From the NCBI GenBank assembly GCA_021790385.1, contig JAJYDW010000013.1, positions 1-64,000 of the forward strand: a stretch of DNA of 64,000 nt, written 5' to 3'. The translations under genes and the position numbers were made by a program. Positions 48,061-57,065 of the stretch are shown here, piece by piece. Each line of letters begins with the position of its first letter. The stretch's first letter is position 1. Under the pieces are notes generated by a model. The model was given only the letters and a program-made list of their open reading frames with translations. It had not been told where the DNA came from and did not search any database. Source of the DNA: Planctomycetota bacterium. GTDB taxonomy: Bacteria; Planctomycetota; Phycisphaerae; WQYP01.

Positions 48061-48182
48061 GAAAAGCACTCCAGTAAATAAACCCACGTCCTGCGGCAGC
48101 CGGAAACCAATTCCGGGACAACTACAGCCGATATCATCGACTGAACTTGAGTCTTCATTCATGAAAAAGCGGCAGGTGATGG

Positions 48183-49436
48183 CTATCGGACGTTGACGAC
48201 CCCGGCTTGCTTGCCGGACCAACGGAGGCACATACTAAATATGTCTGGAAAGGCGTGCAGATATGCTGTGGCCAGGGCCGATAACATCGGCTGCATCAGC
48301 ACCTGCGAAAATACATTGCCCCAGTGCAATCGCGATCCAAATTGATCCAGCCAGCGATCGCGATAGGCTTCGCCGATTACAGTCAGATCTTCACCGCCTG
48401 CCAGAGCCGTACGATGCTCACTAATCACCCGGCCCAGCAGTTGGCCCGCGTCCAGCGCCAGAGTCAGCCCCTCGCCGATCAGGGCATGAACCTCACCGGC
48501 CGCGTTGCCGACAAAGAAACGTCCGTCGGCATAAATCTGCCGCACCCCCGGTTCCATAGGCCCGCACGCCAAAAAATCGCCGATGGGGCGGGCGTGACGG
48601 AGGCATCGACCAAAGCCATTATTGTGCTCCTGCAAATAACCATACAATTCCGCCGCGGAACCATACTGACGCAACAGCCTCCGCTCCACCACAAATGCCA
48701 GATTGTACCGGGGCATGCACGTAACAGGTCCGGCATTTGGGGCTGAGCCGCTGCCGCCCGTACGTACCAGCCCTGCATACAAACCTTCCACTCCGCCAAT
48801 GGCGATGGTGTCATCCGGCAGGTGAACATTTTCCAGGTGGATCTTAAAACACAGGCAGCCGGCGATGCCAGAATGCGGTGCATCCGGCCGGCCGACGGTA
48901 TGGACGGTGCCAGGCGAGAGAGAATTCATCGCTCCCAGTCGGGGAGAGCCATGCGCCAAAACCACCATCCGGGCACGTAGTGGTCGGGGTGAACCGCCAT
49001 AGAAAATCTCAAAGCCCGTCCGGGCACCGCCCCGCACCTGGCTTACATGCACCGGCTGGAATATGGCCACACCCAATTTCGCGGCCCGCTGGAGCAAAAT
49101 AAAATCCAGCACATCGCGGCCAATCGCCCGGGCGCAATGGCCGTCGGCGTGGACAGGCAATGCGCCGCGCAGTTCCAGCCCCCATTCAGGATAGACCGCC
49201 ACATATTTTAGGGCAGGACCCGCCATGGCATGCAGCCGCGAGGCCACATTCAAATCGGCCAAGACGCTCCACCCGGCCGGAGAAATGAATTCTCCACACA
49301 CCTTCTGCCGGGGAAAGTTTTTTTGTTCCAGTACGCAAACATCCAGACCTGACCGGGCCATAAACGCCGCTGCGGAAGCCCCGGCCGGGCCTCCGCCAAT
49401 TACCGCAACATCGTAGTTTTTGTGCGCCGTGTTCAA
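48183..49436 (-). CDS. FAD-dependent reductase, geranylgeranyl-reductase-like
   Basis: 417 residues. The FAD motif is [20 protein letters not shown], followed by [20 protein letters not shown], the typical signature of geranylgeranyl reductase and halogenase-like flavoproteins. The second FAD motif is [23 protein letters not shown]. It probably reduces a polyprenyl or hydroxylates an aromatic substrate; which one is not readable. The start is a TTG, ten bases after the preceding gene, with which it forms an operon. Confidence 0.8.
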   Translation of the reverse strand: MNTAHKNYDVAVIGGGPAGASAAAFMARSGLDVCVLEQKNFPRQKVCGEFISPAGWSVLADLNVASRLHAMAGPALKYVAVYPEWGLELRGALPVHADGHCARAIGRDVLDFILLQRAAKLGVAIFQPVHVSQVRGGARTGFEIFYGGSPRPLRARMVVLAHGSPRLGAMNSLSPGTVHTVGRPDAPHSGIAGCLCFKIHLENVHLPDDTIAIGGVEGLYAGLVRTGGSGSAPNAGPVTCMPRYNLAFVVERRLLRQYGSAAELYGYLQEHNNGFGRCLRHARPIGDFLACGPMEPGVRQIYADGRFFVGNAAGEVHALIGEGLTLALDAGQLLGRVISEHRTALAGGEDLTVIGEAYRDRWLDQFGSRLHWGNVFSQVLMQPMLSALATAYLHAFPDIFSMCLRWSGKQAGVVNVR

Positions 49437-49446
49437 AGGTGCCCAC

Positions 49447-51432
49447 TTATTGAGCTGCGGCCCGGCCCTCGGTCATCACCAGGTGCATCTGGTTTTGCAC
49501 CTTCTGGGCCAGGTTGATTTGGTTGGCAGCCACGAGTTTGCTTTCCAGACGTTTGCCCACCCGGTACCAGTCGCTTTCTTTCATAAAAATGCCCATCACC
49601 CGTGACGGCGGCCTTATTTTCAGCCAGGTCGTTTCCCACAATTTCAGCACGCGGTTTTTATGCCCCTGCTCTTTTAGAATATCCTGGGCGCCGGCCAATG
49701 CTCCCAGCACAAACGGGCCGGCGCTGGCAAAACGGTTAATCACATCCATGTAACATTCGCCTGCCCGGTTCAGATGACCGGCTTTCTTCCACATGGCCGC
49801 CTGATACATGCGTACCTCGCCGGCGAGGTCAAAACGGGTATTTTCAAAGAGCATGAATTCCCGGTTCCATAACTGATTTTGCTGCTCGACATTTTTGACC
49901 GTTAAAATCATGGGCGTAAGCACGGCCATGATAAAATCAGGATATCGATTCTGGCACACGCGAATCAATGCCGTTGCCCAATCGGCTTTCTGGTCATAAC
50001 TCATCTGCCCCTGGCTGGCCAATCGGCTGACCATGAACCACTCCGGCGCATAACCATTGCATTGATGCACCGCCCGCCGCAGCAGCGTGAGCATCTGCTT
50101 GACGGTTGCAGGCCGGGGCCGTCGGCGCAGAGCATCCACATGCTGCGGTGGCCGCGGTGGGGCAAATGCCTGATGGTGCGATTGCATCAGCATCAGCCGC
50201 CCCGCGGCATCCGTCAGTGCTTCGGCATTCCAGCGCTGGCGCGCGGTGGTGTGAATAAGCTGGGCGCTAAGTGAAATGTAGGTATCGGGTTCCTGCTGGC
50301 GCGTCTGGGGGTTCATCACGTGTCCCTGTATGCCGCGGTATTCCTGATATCGACCGCTGAGAAAATTCCACCAGCCTTGACCGCCCGACGATTGAAGAAA
50401 ACCCACCCACGCATGGCCCGCGTCATTGCCCATGGCGGTGTCGTAGGCGGAGGGGATGCCGATGGCCTTGGCCACTTCGCTGGAAAAAAAGGCCTGATCT
50501 ACGCACACCCCACCGTAGCGTTTGATGTTGGGCAGGGTAAAACCGGCGGTATCAATCCGCAGTTTGTGCCCCTGCAGAAAACCAAAATCGTAGCGGATGC
50601 TGAAAAACAACTCTCCTACATTGGCATCGCCGTGGTAATGGGCCAGCGCCCAGCGCATATCGGCAATGCTCGATCCGCCATCCACGACGTAAATCAGCAG
50701 TTCCGCCGGCACTCGCCGGATGCCATAAAACATGTGATCCTGATAGCGCACGTAATACTTAAACAGGGCTACGGGGTCCGGTGAATGGCCCTGGTTTTCG
50801 TTGATCTGCAAAGTTAAGGGGGTATAAAGAACCGAACAGATTGCGGCAGTCAGGTTCGGATATTCCGCTGCCCGTCGGCCCAGCTTGTGCCGCAGATGAT
50901 CGAGCATGGCATAAATTGCGGGCATGGCAGCTTTCTGCGATTTAACCAGAAACACCAGCGTTTTCGCCAGAGGATGATTTTTACGCAGGTATTGCAGCAG
51001 TGCCAGCCGCGTTTGGGCACCGGGCACGGCAGATAACTGCGTTACCAGCAACCGGGCGAAGTCCACCTGACGCAGGGTGGCAATATCGGCAGGACGGGCA
51101 TAGGCAATAGCCTCATCACACAACTGATCCAAGGCGGTTTTGGCGGTGGAAAAGTCTCCATCCTTTTGTAGCCGCTTTAAAATACCGTCGGTTCGGCGCA
51201 AGGCCCAAACGTGAAAACTGAGTTTCTTGACCGGTTGGGTGGTGGCCGGGGCTTTTTGAACGGTAACGGCGGGCTTTTTGGCCGCGGGTGCGTGGGTACC
51301 GCCGGCTGCCGCAGCCTGCTGGGCTTCTTCCCGGGCCAGTCGTACCGCCGCCGATAGCTGCGCCCGTAAGGGTACAGTGCCCGCCATCATCAGGCCGCAA
51401 GCTGCACTGGCCAGCAACAAAAGTTTTTTCAT
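49447..51432 (-). CDS. Secreted protein with transglutaminase-like domain
   Basis: 661 residues. A signal peptide (LLLLASAACGLMMAGTVPLRA) is followed by an Ala/Pro-rich linker and a helical part. A papain-fold segment near residues 300-350 shows YGGVCVDQAFFSSEVAKAIG, then NDAGHAWVGF, giving the Cys and His of a transglutaminase-type triad. A helical repeat-like C-terminal half with TPR-like phrases (YQAAMWKKAGHLNRAGECYM) follows. Function is unknown; peptide or cell-wall processing is possible. GGAG precedes the ATG, and a short coupled leader frame lies just upstream. Confidence 0.7.
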   Translation of the reverse strand: MKKLLLLASAACGLMMAGTVPLRAQLSAAVRLAREEAQQAAAAGGTHAPAAKKPAVTVQKAPATTQPVKKLSFHVWALRRTDGILKRLQKDGDFSTAKTALDQLCDEAIAYARPADIATLRQVDFARLLVTQLSAVPGAQTRLALLQYLRKNHPLAKTLVFLVKSQKAAMPAIYAMLDHLRHKLGRRAAEYPNLTAAICSVLYTPLTLQINENQGHSPDPVALFKYYVRYQDHMFYGIRRVPAELLIYVVDGGSSIADMRWALAHYHGDANVGELFFSIRYDFGFLQGHKLRIDTAGFTLPNIKRYGGVCVDQAFFSSEVAKAIGIPSAYDTAMGNDAGHAWVGFLQSSGGQGWWNFLSGRYQEYRGIQGHVMNPQTRQQEPDTYISLSAQLIHTTARQRWNAEALTDAAGRLMLMQSHHQAFAPPRPPQHVDALRRRPRPATVKQMLTLLRRAVHQCNGYAPEWFMVSRLASQGQMSYDQKADWATALIRVCQNRYPDFIMAVLTPMILTVKNVEQQNQLWNREFMLFENTRFDLAGEVRMYQAAMWKKAGHLNRAGECYMDVINRFASAGPFVLGALAGAQDILKEQGHKNRVLKLWETTWLKIRPPSRVMGIFMKESDWYRVGKRLESKLVAANQINLAQKVQNQMHLVMTEGRAAAQ

Positions 51433-51470
51433 GGCAATACTCCAAATTTATCCCGGTGGCGGCAAAACAC
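51429..51470 (-). other. Possible 13-codon leader peptide
   Basis: AAAGGAGGA on the minus strand (51483-51491) is about 50 bases before the true start of the 661-residue protein and so too far away to serve it. It could serve a GTG at 51470. That frame ends in a TGA overlapping the ATG of the main gene (ATGA). Purely structural evidence. Confidence 0.3.
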
Positions 51471-51507
51471 GCAATTTCTGGGTCCTCCTTTCGATGATGC
51501 AGCATTC

Positions 51508-51536
51508 AACATAGCAAGTTGCCAACTGGAGTTCAA
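51508..51536 (-). promoter_or_regulatory. Promoter of the transglutaminase-like/reductase operon
   Basis: On the minus strand TTGAAC (51536-51531), 17 bases, then TATGTT (51513-51508). Confidence 0.55.
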
Positions 51537-51565
51537 CTGCGGCTGCGGCGGGCCGGTGAGGGAGA

Positions 51566-51595
51566 TTGTTGGCGCTATCTAGTTTCGGGTATAGT
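51566..51595 (+). promoter_or_regulatory. Candidate promoter of the AsmA-like gene
   Basis: TTGTTG (51566-51571), 18 bases, TATAGT (51590-51595), about 65 bases before the start codon. Confidence 0.45.
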
Positions 51596-51660
51596 TTACT
51601 TGATGTTTTTAAGGTGCGACCACGGCGGCCGACTGCGGCACCCTTTACCGGAGTACGCCC

Positions 51661-52461
51661 ATGAAACTTGTGTATAAAATTCTGGTCTTTGCGGCTTTGC
51701 TGATCATTATTGTGGTAGCGGTGGGGCTGTTTTCAATCGACGGCCTGATCCGCCAGGCCGTGCAATCGCAGGCGACCACAGCGCTGGGCTGTAAAGCCCA
51801 CCTCGCGGATGCTTCCCTGAGTCTTTTTGCCGGCAAACTTGGATTAACCGGCCTGACGGTTGCCCAACCCTCCGGCTACGGCCAAGGCCGGCTGTTGCAG
51901 ATGCAGTCCTGCCATATCACGGTGAGTGTTCATTCCCTACTGGGCCACACGGTGCAGGTTAAAACCATCCGCATTGACGGTATGCTGGTGAATATCGATC
52001 AACATGGTTTAAGCAGCAATGTTCAGCACGTACTCAATTACATTCATAAACATGAACAACCGGCGCCGGCAGCCGGCAGTCCGGCCTCGACTGGTGGCAA
52101 ACAGTTGCAGATCAATCAGGTTATTCTCACCAATGTTACCGTGCATGTAGCCGTTACCGATTGGCCCGGTATAGCACCGTCCATCACCATTCCGCTCAAG
52201 CAGATTGAAATTAATCAGCCGACCAATCCCCACGGCCGGCCGTTGCGCATTGCCGACCTGGTGCGGCAGATACTGGTACAGGTGGTGGGCCAGGCCATGC
52301 GCAGCAGCAAAATGCCGCAGGTGGTTCATCAATCCCTGGGTAATGTTGAGAATTTGCTCCAGAACACCGGATCGCTGCTGCAAAAAGACACCAACAACCT
52401 GGTGGGCGGTTTGAATTCATCGCTCAACAAGCTGTTCCACAGCGGCACGAGCAAGAAATAA
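51661..52461 (+). CDS. AsmA-like envelope protein
   Basis: 266 residues. An N-terminal membrane anchor (ILVFAALLIIIVVAVGLFSI) is followed by the AsmA-type start DGLIRQAVQSQATTALGCKA. Beta-rich repeats come next (KLGLTGLTVAQPSGYGQGRL, VKTIRIDGMLVNIDQ), as in the N-terminal part of the AsmA/DUF748 lipid-transfer family. The C-terminal 70 residues are helical. It likely faces the periplasm. Much shorter than full AsmA proteins, but similar short members exist. Confidence 0.7.
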   Translation: MKLVYKILVFAALLIIIVVAVGLFSIDGLIRQAVQSQATTALGCKAHLADASLSLFAGKLGLTGLTVAQPSGYGQGRLLQMQSCHITVSVHSLLGHTVQVKTIRIDGMLVNIDQHGLSSNVQHVLNYIHKHEQPAPAAGSPASTGGKQLQINQVILTNVTVHVAVTDWPGIAPSITIPLKQIEINQPTNPHGRPLRIADLVRQILVQVVGQAMRSSKMPQVVHQSLGNVENLLQNTGSLLQKDTNNLVGGLNSSLNKLFHSGTSKK

Positions 52462-52496
52462 CCGCCGCAATTGGTCGGGCGGCGTGGGGGGCAAAG

Positions 52497-53204
52497 TCAA
52501 TCTGGTATTTCGCCGGCGTCCCACAACTGCAGATTGCCATTGGCCTGATAAAAGGCCAGCCCGAAGGCGTTGCCGGGAACCATGGATCCGTTGGGCCGGG
52601 GCTTGGTAAGCTCAATGTTCACGCCCAGCGTAACGGTGCCATCCGCGGTTTTCACTCTGTAAGTCCATGATGCCGGGCTGGCGGACGTGCCGTTGTAACC
52701 GCCGGTCTGCGTAACGCTGACGGCAAACACCGGCGAACCAACGGCATAAATCAGGGCCATGGCCCGCGGCGGAGTTTCCTGGGTGTAGCCCACACCCAGA
52801 GCGGTATGAAATGAATTCATTGCCAGGGTATGCACATCGCCCAAACTATTTTCCGCCAGGTTCAGCACCAGCATATTGTTGTTGCCGGTGTCAATCATCG
52901 CTTCGGGCATGGCCAGGTTTTCCGCAGCCAGGGCGCAACTGTTGCCGCTGATAAGGTGCCCCGCGTATTTACCACCACCGGTTTCGACGGCGGTAATCTT
53001 CACCACCATCATGCGCGGCCCGGACGGTGCCGCCGCCAGACCCATCACCGCTCCGCCCCCGGCCAGACGGGTCATCGCCAGAGATTCTCCACCCAGCAAG
53101 GCGGCATTGGTATTCACCTGGTGGATAATGTCATTGACGTGGTCCGCGATATCGCAGAACGGTTCTTCGCGGGCACTCCATGTTGGAATCGGTGGATGCA
53201 TCAT
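52497..53204 (-). CDS. Phage-associated protein of unknown function
   Basis: 235 residues, no signal peptide, rich in Gly/Ala/Thr with a beta-strand pattern in the C-terminal 100 residues (VSVTQTGGYNGTSASPASWT, VTLGVNIELTKPRPNGSMVP). The head is MMHPPIPTWSAREEPFCDIA. I recognise no family. It is paired with the following gene (13-base gap) on the strand opposite to the neighbouring head-tail genes, so a virion surface protein is conceivable but unproven. Confidence 0.5.
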   Translation of the reverse strand: MMHPPIPTWSAREEPFCDIADHVNDIIHQVNTNAALLGGESLAMTRLAGGGAVMGLAAAPSGPRMMVVKITAVETGGGKYAGHLISGNSCALAAENLAMPEAMIDTGNNNMLVLNLAENSLGDVHTLAMNSFHTALGVGYTQETPPRAMALIYAVGSPVFAVSVTQTGGYNGTSASPASWTYRVKTADGTVTLGVNIELTKPRPNGSMVPGNAFGLAFYQANGNLQLWDAGEIPD

Positions 53205-53217
53205 TTTGTGCGGCCCC

Positions 53218-54084
53218 TTAAGTAATATCCGGAAAGGCGGTGTTAAAATCGGTCTGGCCGTAAATCACGAACCGCCCCCAACCATTGCCGGCCGTGGCCG
53301 AACCGTCCGTAACCATGCTGCCGGCAATGCCCGCCGGAACCGAACCGTCCACATTTTTGAAAACGGCGTATTCATCCCAGGTTTGCGGGTTGTACGCAAA
53401 GCTATACGTATTGCGATACCAGATGCCGTCCCGGGTGCTGCCGTTGATCGGCAGGCACAGCCATGTTCGCGGCGGATAGCCGCGCCACACAACGGAATTC
53501 ACCAGCCCGGCATATTGCACAGTCAGCGTTTCGGGATCTGCGGTTTGCAGAAAATGAAACGAAAGCGTGGCATTCAGCATCACCCGCTTCAATTCCGCAA
53601 CCATGGTCTGCGGCTGACCGCCCTGCGGCGTATAGTTCACCGCGGCCAGATTGTTGTTGGCATCGTACGGACGCAGCAACTGCACCAGCCCGGCGTTGTA
53701 GCTTTTCAGATAAGCCGAAGGGTATTGGTCCCATTCGTATCGGCAATAGATATCAAAACAATCCGGCCCCAGGCACACCGCCCGCACGGCCCGCACGATG
53801 GCTCCAGGCTCGTTGGGGTGGGGCGTATTCACCGCAGGAATCACAAAACCGGTGGTGGAATCGGTGGCCGTGGCCGCCATGATCGGCCTCTGCGTAGGCG
53901 TATATTCTTCCAGGCCGGTAACCTGAAACTTGCGCACAATGCGGTAGCCGGTGGTGGTCCATTCCAGCGGATTGGGCAAAAGTAAATCTTCTTTGATGCT
54001 GATGGGCATGATTGGCGTGTAGGGCGCACATGGCGGGGGATAATATGAAAGCAGCGCCCGGGCCGGCCGGAGCTGCAGCTTCAC
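53218..54084 (-). CDS. Phage-associated protein of unknown function
   Basis: 288 residues, beta-rich, with aromatic and Pro-rich phrases (RGYPPRTWLCLPINGSTRDG, WYRNTYSFAYNPQTWDEYAV). No family is recognised. GTG 54084 gives the full frame. ATG 54009 (MPISIKEDLLLP) may be the real start. It is divergent from the head-tail connector gene, from which it is separated by only 40 bases. Confidence 0.5.
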   Translation of the reverse strand: MKLQLRPARALLSYYPPPCAPYTPIMPISIKEDLLLPNPLEWTTTGYRIVRKFQVTGLEEYTPTQRPIMAATATDSTTGFVIPAVNTPHPNEPGAIVRAVRAVCLGPDCFDIYCRYEWDQYPSAYLKSYNAGLVQLLRPYDANNNLAAVNYTPQGGQPQTMVAELKRVMLNATLSFHFLQTADPETLTVQYAGLVNSVVWRGYPPRTWLCLPINGSTRDGIWYRNTYSFAYNPQTWDEYAVFKNVDGSVPAGIAGSMVTDGSATAGNGWGRFVIYGQTDFNTAFPDIT

Positions 54085-54124
54085 ACCTGGTTATCCCCCA
54101 TCATGTGGGCACTACACCCGTTTT

Positions 54125-54982
54125 ATGGTGAATTTGGTAACCGCGGATTATGTCAGCTCAGTGGTGGCCGGTGCCGGCAACATCAGCAGTGCTACGCTCA
54201 ACAATATAATAACCGCGGCCAGTGTGATGGCCCAAACTTTTTGCCGGCGGCAGTTGGTGCCCAACCGCTGGGTGGAAAAATACGATGCCCCTTCGACCGG
54301 CTATTTAATGCTGCGGCAAACACCCGTGCTGGCCCTGAATCTGGTAACCCTGTATCCACAATCTGCCAGTCCCCTCACTTATAACGCCAATCAGTTTGAC
54401 CTTCAGGCCGGTACCGGGCGAATTTCGCTCTTGCCCGATTCAACCACCGCTTTTCCCGATTTCTATTTTTTGGGGACGCAGGTCGATGGCAGCTTTCCCG
54501 GCCTTGGCCGTGGCATTATTCAGGTGGATTACACCGCCGGCCTGGGCTTTTTAACCACAGCCACCGCGCCCATCGCCCCGGGAATTCAGACCGTGCCGGT
54601 ATCGGCCACCAGCGGCCTGGCCGGTGAGGGCAACTTACTTGGGTTGTGGCAGATTTCCGTGGGCACCGCCCTGACGGTAGACCCCGGGCTACTTACCCAG
54701 GAAACCATTACCGTTACCGGCGTTTCCATCACCACAATGACCGCTGCTTTTTCGCAGCCGCACGCCAATCAGGCCCAAGTTGTTGGAACCTTAATTCCCG
54801 CAGATCTGCAACTGGCGGTGGCGCTGATCGTGGGGAATCTGATCAATCAGCCGGATTTGACCAAAAGCCGCGAATCGCTCGGGCGAACCATGGGCTATGA
54901 ATATTTTGTCCGCCCCGGCGATCTGGTGCTAACGCCCGAAATAAAAGCCATCCTTGGTCGCTACCGTGATGTGCTGGTGTAA
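54125..54982 (+). CDS. Phage head-tail connector (gp6-like)
   Basis: 285 residues. The start YVSSVVAGAGNISSATLNNI, VMAQTFCRRQLVPNRWVEKY and the end LQLAVALIVGNLINQPDLTK with ESLGRTMGYEYFV fit the Phage_connect_1 / gp6-like family that docks under the portal. A central insertion of about 120 residues with strand-rich, Thr/Gly-rich sequence makes it longer than the usual 100-200 residues. It opens a plus-strand run of virion genes. Confidence 0.7.
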   Translation: MVNLVTADYVSSVVAGAGNISSATLNNIITAASVMAQTFCRRQLVPNRWVEKYDAPSTGYLMLRQTPVLALNLVTLYPQSASPLTYNANQFDLQAGTGRISLLPDSTTAFPDFYFLGTQVDGSFPGLGRGIIQVDYTAGLGFLTTATAPIAPGIQTVPVSATSGLAGEGNLLGLWQISVGTALTVDPGLLTQETITVTGVSITTMTAAFSQPHANQAQVVGTLIPADLQLAVALIVGNLINQPDLTKSRESLGRTMGYEYFVRPGDLVLTPEIKAILGRYRDVLV

Positions 54983-55071
54983 ACGTTGCCGCAGCCGGAA
55001 CTGGAATGGCATAAAACCGCCAACCCGGCCGTGAGAGTCCCAAAGTATGCATCTGATAAAGGCCCCGTCGC

Positions 55072-55404
55072 ATGAGTTTGTTTTTATTGTGCCCTGGTCA
55101 AATATCCGTAGAGCGCGCCGCGGTCAGCACAGATGCCACCGGCGGTATCGTCCGCCAATGGCAGACGGTGGCCGCTAACATCCCCGCCACCATTCTTACT
55201 CTGCGGGCGAGTGCCAATGCCGGTATGAATCGCCGGGGCATTGTAACCACGCATCTGATTATTTCGCCGGCAAATCCGACGGCACGTATCGGCGACCGGG
55301 TCAGTGATGGTACGTTCTGGTACCTGGTGCGGTTCACAGCCGACCTGGGCAATCGAGGCCGGGCGTGGGCAATTTTCGCCCAGCTTATAGACCCGCAGTC
55401 TTAA
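55072..55404 (+). CDS. Phage head-tail joining (head closure) protein
   Basis: 110 residues of a small beta-barrel: VERAAVSTDATGGIVRQWQT, IPATILTLRASANAGMNRRG and TARIGDRVSDGTFWYLV. This is the pattern of the SPP1 gp16 / HK97 gp7-type stopper family. Its place between connector and tail-completion genes follows the standard siphophage order. Confidence 0.75.
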   Translation: MSLFLLCPGQISVERAAVSTDATGGIVRQWQTVAANIPATILTLRASANAGMNRRGIVTTHLIISPANPTARIGDRVSDGTFWYLVRFTADLGNRGRAWAIFAQLIDPQS

Positions 55405-55433
55405 TACGTGCTGCGGCAGCAGCGGGAGCCATC

Positions 55434-55859
55434 ATGCAAAGTTTAATTCCGGGTCTTATCGCCGCAATTCTGGCCGATAGCCAGGTTGCCGGCTTGCTGG
55501 CCCAGAACCAGATATATATCGGGGCAGCTCCGGAAACCGCACCCATGCCCTTTTTAACCCTGGCCACAACCGCAGGCCGGCCCACACGGCATGATTTTGC
55601 CGGCAATCGCCTGACCGAAACCATGGTGGTGCTGACTGCCGTGGGCGAAAGCCTGCCGGTGCTGCTGGAAATTGCCGACCAGCTTGCCGCTCTGCTGGAT
55701 GCTGCGAGTTTCCCTCTGGCTGCAGGGGTGCTGCTGGGGGTATGGCAGCAGCAGGCTCCAGAACCCACACTGGCCGGCTTTGATGCCGCCAATGATGAAG
55801 TCTATCGGGTGGCAAGTCGTTTCCGCTGTCAGGTGTATGAAATGGTCCGCCAGCCGTAA
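55434..55859 (+). CDS. Phage tail completion protein (DUF3168-like)
   Basis: 141 residues: IPGLIAAILADSQVAGLLAQ, IYIGAAPETAPMPFLTLATT and a C-terminal strand YRVASRFRCQVYEMVRQP. These agree with the gp17/DUF3168 tail-terminator group that ends the tail tube at the neck. GGGAG precedes ATG 55434. Confidence 0.7.
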   Translation: MQSLIPGLIAAILADSQVAGLLAQNQIYIGAAPETAPMPFLTLATTAGRPTRHDFAGNRLTETMVVLTAVGESLPVLLEIADQLAALLDAASFPLAAGVLLGVWQQQAPEPTLAGFDAANDEVYRVASRFRCQVYEMVRQP

Positions 55860-55915
55860 CCATGATTTTCAGAAATGTTCCTTGTACGTAGTGTAGTCCT
55901 TATTGGAGAAACCCC

Positions 55916-56302
55916 ATGTCCACCACCACACCGCTTTCCGGCCTGACGGCCACGGTTACTTTGCCGCCGGGAATCACCGCTCAGGTTTATGACTGCCAGT
56001 TGGAGGAGGAATTTCGCGAGGGTGATTCCGAATCGTTTGCGGATGCGGGTTACGGATCGGGCGTACTGACCGGCCAGCGCCTCAAGGGCACCATTGTCGG
56101 ATGGCTAAGCCAGAATGACCCGGGCCTGGGCACCATGCATTCGCAGGTGCCGATTGTTTTTACTGCCGCGGATGGCTGTGTGATTTCCGGCAATTTTAAC
56201 GTAACCCAATTTCGGTTGCGGTTGCGGGTGGGGCAGGTAAGCGTGTTTACCGCGGAAGTAGCCTCCGTGGGGCCGTACACCAAGGTCTGGATTCTTTCCT
56301 GA
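55916..56302 (+). CDS. Probable phage tail tube protein
   Basis: 128 residues, all beta in appearance: SGLTATVTLPPGITAQVYDC at the start, then GVLTGQRLKGTIVGWLSQND and FNVTQFRLRLRVGQVSVFTA. Size and order fit a small major tail tube subunit. Assignment rests on position more than on motif. Note that the tail chaperone with its frameshift follows directly, as in lambda-like tails. Confidence 0.6.
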   Translation: MSTTTPLSGLTATVTLPPGITAQVYDCQLEEEFREGDSESFADAGYGSGVLTGQRLKGTIVGWLSQNDPGLGTMHSQVPIVFTAADGCVISGNFNVTQFRLRLRVGQVSVFTAEVASVGPYTKVWILS

Positions 56303-56331
56303 TATGACGGAAAATTGTGGTAGAAAATGCC

Positions 56332-56817
56332 ATGAACCAAAATATGAACTTTGTAGAAGCAACTGATGCCCCGGTGATGTGGCTGTGGGGGGATACGTGC
56401 GTGATCCTGCCGGTGTGGACCATTGATGATTTGAAAGTGGTGCTGGCCCGGCTGCAGGCGGAAAAAATCTCCCATCTGCGCCAGGCCTGTGCGGAAGTGG
56501 AACTTTCTAAGGTAGAACGGACGTATGTGCTGGCGCGGGCACACTGGCAACGCCTTGGGCCTGCGGATGCGGTGGCCTATTTTCGCACCGTGGAAGGGGT
56601 GCAAGAAGCCCTCCGCCACGCTTTAACCAAAGCGGGTATCGGCCCGCAGCAGATACAGGCCATGCTGGATGCTACACCGTTTTCGGAGTTGCTGGAACTA
56701 GCGCGGGATGTGCTGCGGCTGGAATCGCCCACTGTGCCGCCCGCACCGCCCGCCGCCGGCCATGAACACCAGGGGGATACCCCCAACCCTTTTGCTGTTC
56801 CATCGCCGGCGATTTAG
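56332..56817 (+). CDS. Phage tail assembly chaperone, 0-frame product (gpG-like)
   Basis: 161 residues, helical: VWTIDDLKVVLARLQAEKIS, YVLARAHWQRLGPADAVAYF, VQEALRHALTKAGIGPQQIQ. The Pro-rich end is PPAPPAAGHEHQGDTPNPF. Position after the tail tube, and the frameshift site at 56787-56793, identify it as the G-like chaperone. ATG 56332 is chosen; GTG 56317 and ATG 56344 are alternatives. The reading frame ends at TAG 56815-56817. Confidence 0.7.
   Translation: MNQNMNFVEATDAPVMWLWGDTCVILPVWTIDDLKVVLARLQAEKISHLRQACAEVELSKVERTYVLARAHWQRLGPADAVAYFRTVEGVQEALRHALTKAGIGPQQIQAMLDATPFSELLELARDVLRLESPTVPPAPPAAGHEHQGDTPNPFAVPSPAI
56787..56793 (+). promoter_or_regulatory. -1 ribosomal frameshift slippery site CCCTTTT
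   Basis: In frame the codons are AAC CCT TTT GCT, so C-CCT-TTT is a perfect X-XXY-YYZ heptamer. A -1 shift puts the ribosome on CCC TTT and continues through an open frame of 90 more codons to 57065. It lies 24 bases before the 0-frame stop, where lambda-like tail chaperone genes shift. Confidence 0.7.
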
Positions 56818-57065
56818 AACATTCCCCGGATTTTCTCTGGCTGGAAGATCTGCGGATGTGGTACCCCGGCCTTGCGCCGGGCGGTTGTTCCTGGACAAAA
56901 TGCCGGGCCTTATGGTTGCGGGCCAATGGCGGAGGCTGTATGCCCGCCGGCCCATGGAACCGCAGTGCGGCCGGGCCGGTTGAATCTTGGGAAATGACCA
57001 AAATAAAGGAATTGGAGGCCTGGCTTGACGCACAGCATTCGTCCAACCACGTACGTACCAACTGA
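56793..57065 (+). CDS. -1 frame extension of the tail chaperone (gpGT-like)
   Basis: Ninety codons in the -1 frame, entered by frameshifting at 56787-56793. The sequence has a credible protein composition: GDLEHSPDFLWLEDLRMWYP, CRALWLRANGG, then EMTKIKELEAWLDAQHSSNH. There is no start codon with a good ribosome-binding site of its own. With the 0-frame part the fusion would be 244 residues. In lambda the T part binds the tail tube and the tape measure chaperone complex. Confidence 0.65.
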   Translation, partial: CCSIAGDLEHSPDFLWLEDLRMWYPGLAPGGCSWTKCRALWLRANGGGCMPAGPWNRSAAGPVESWEMTKIKELEAWLDAQHSSNHVRTN

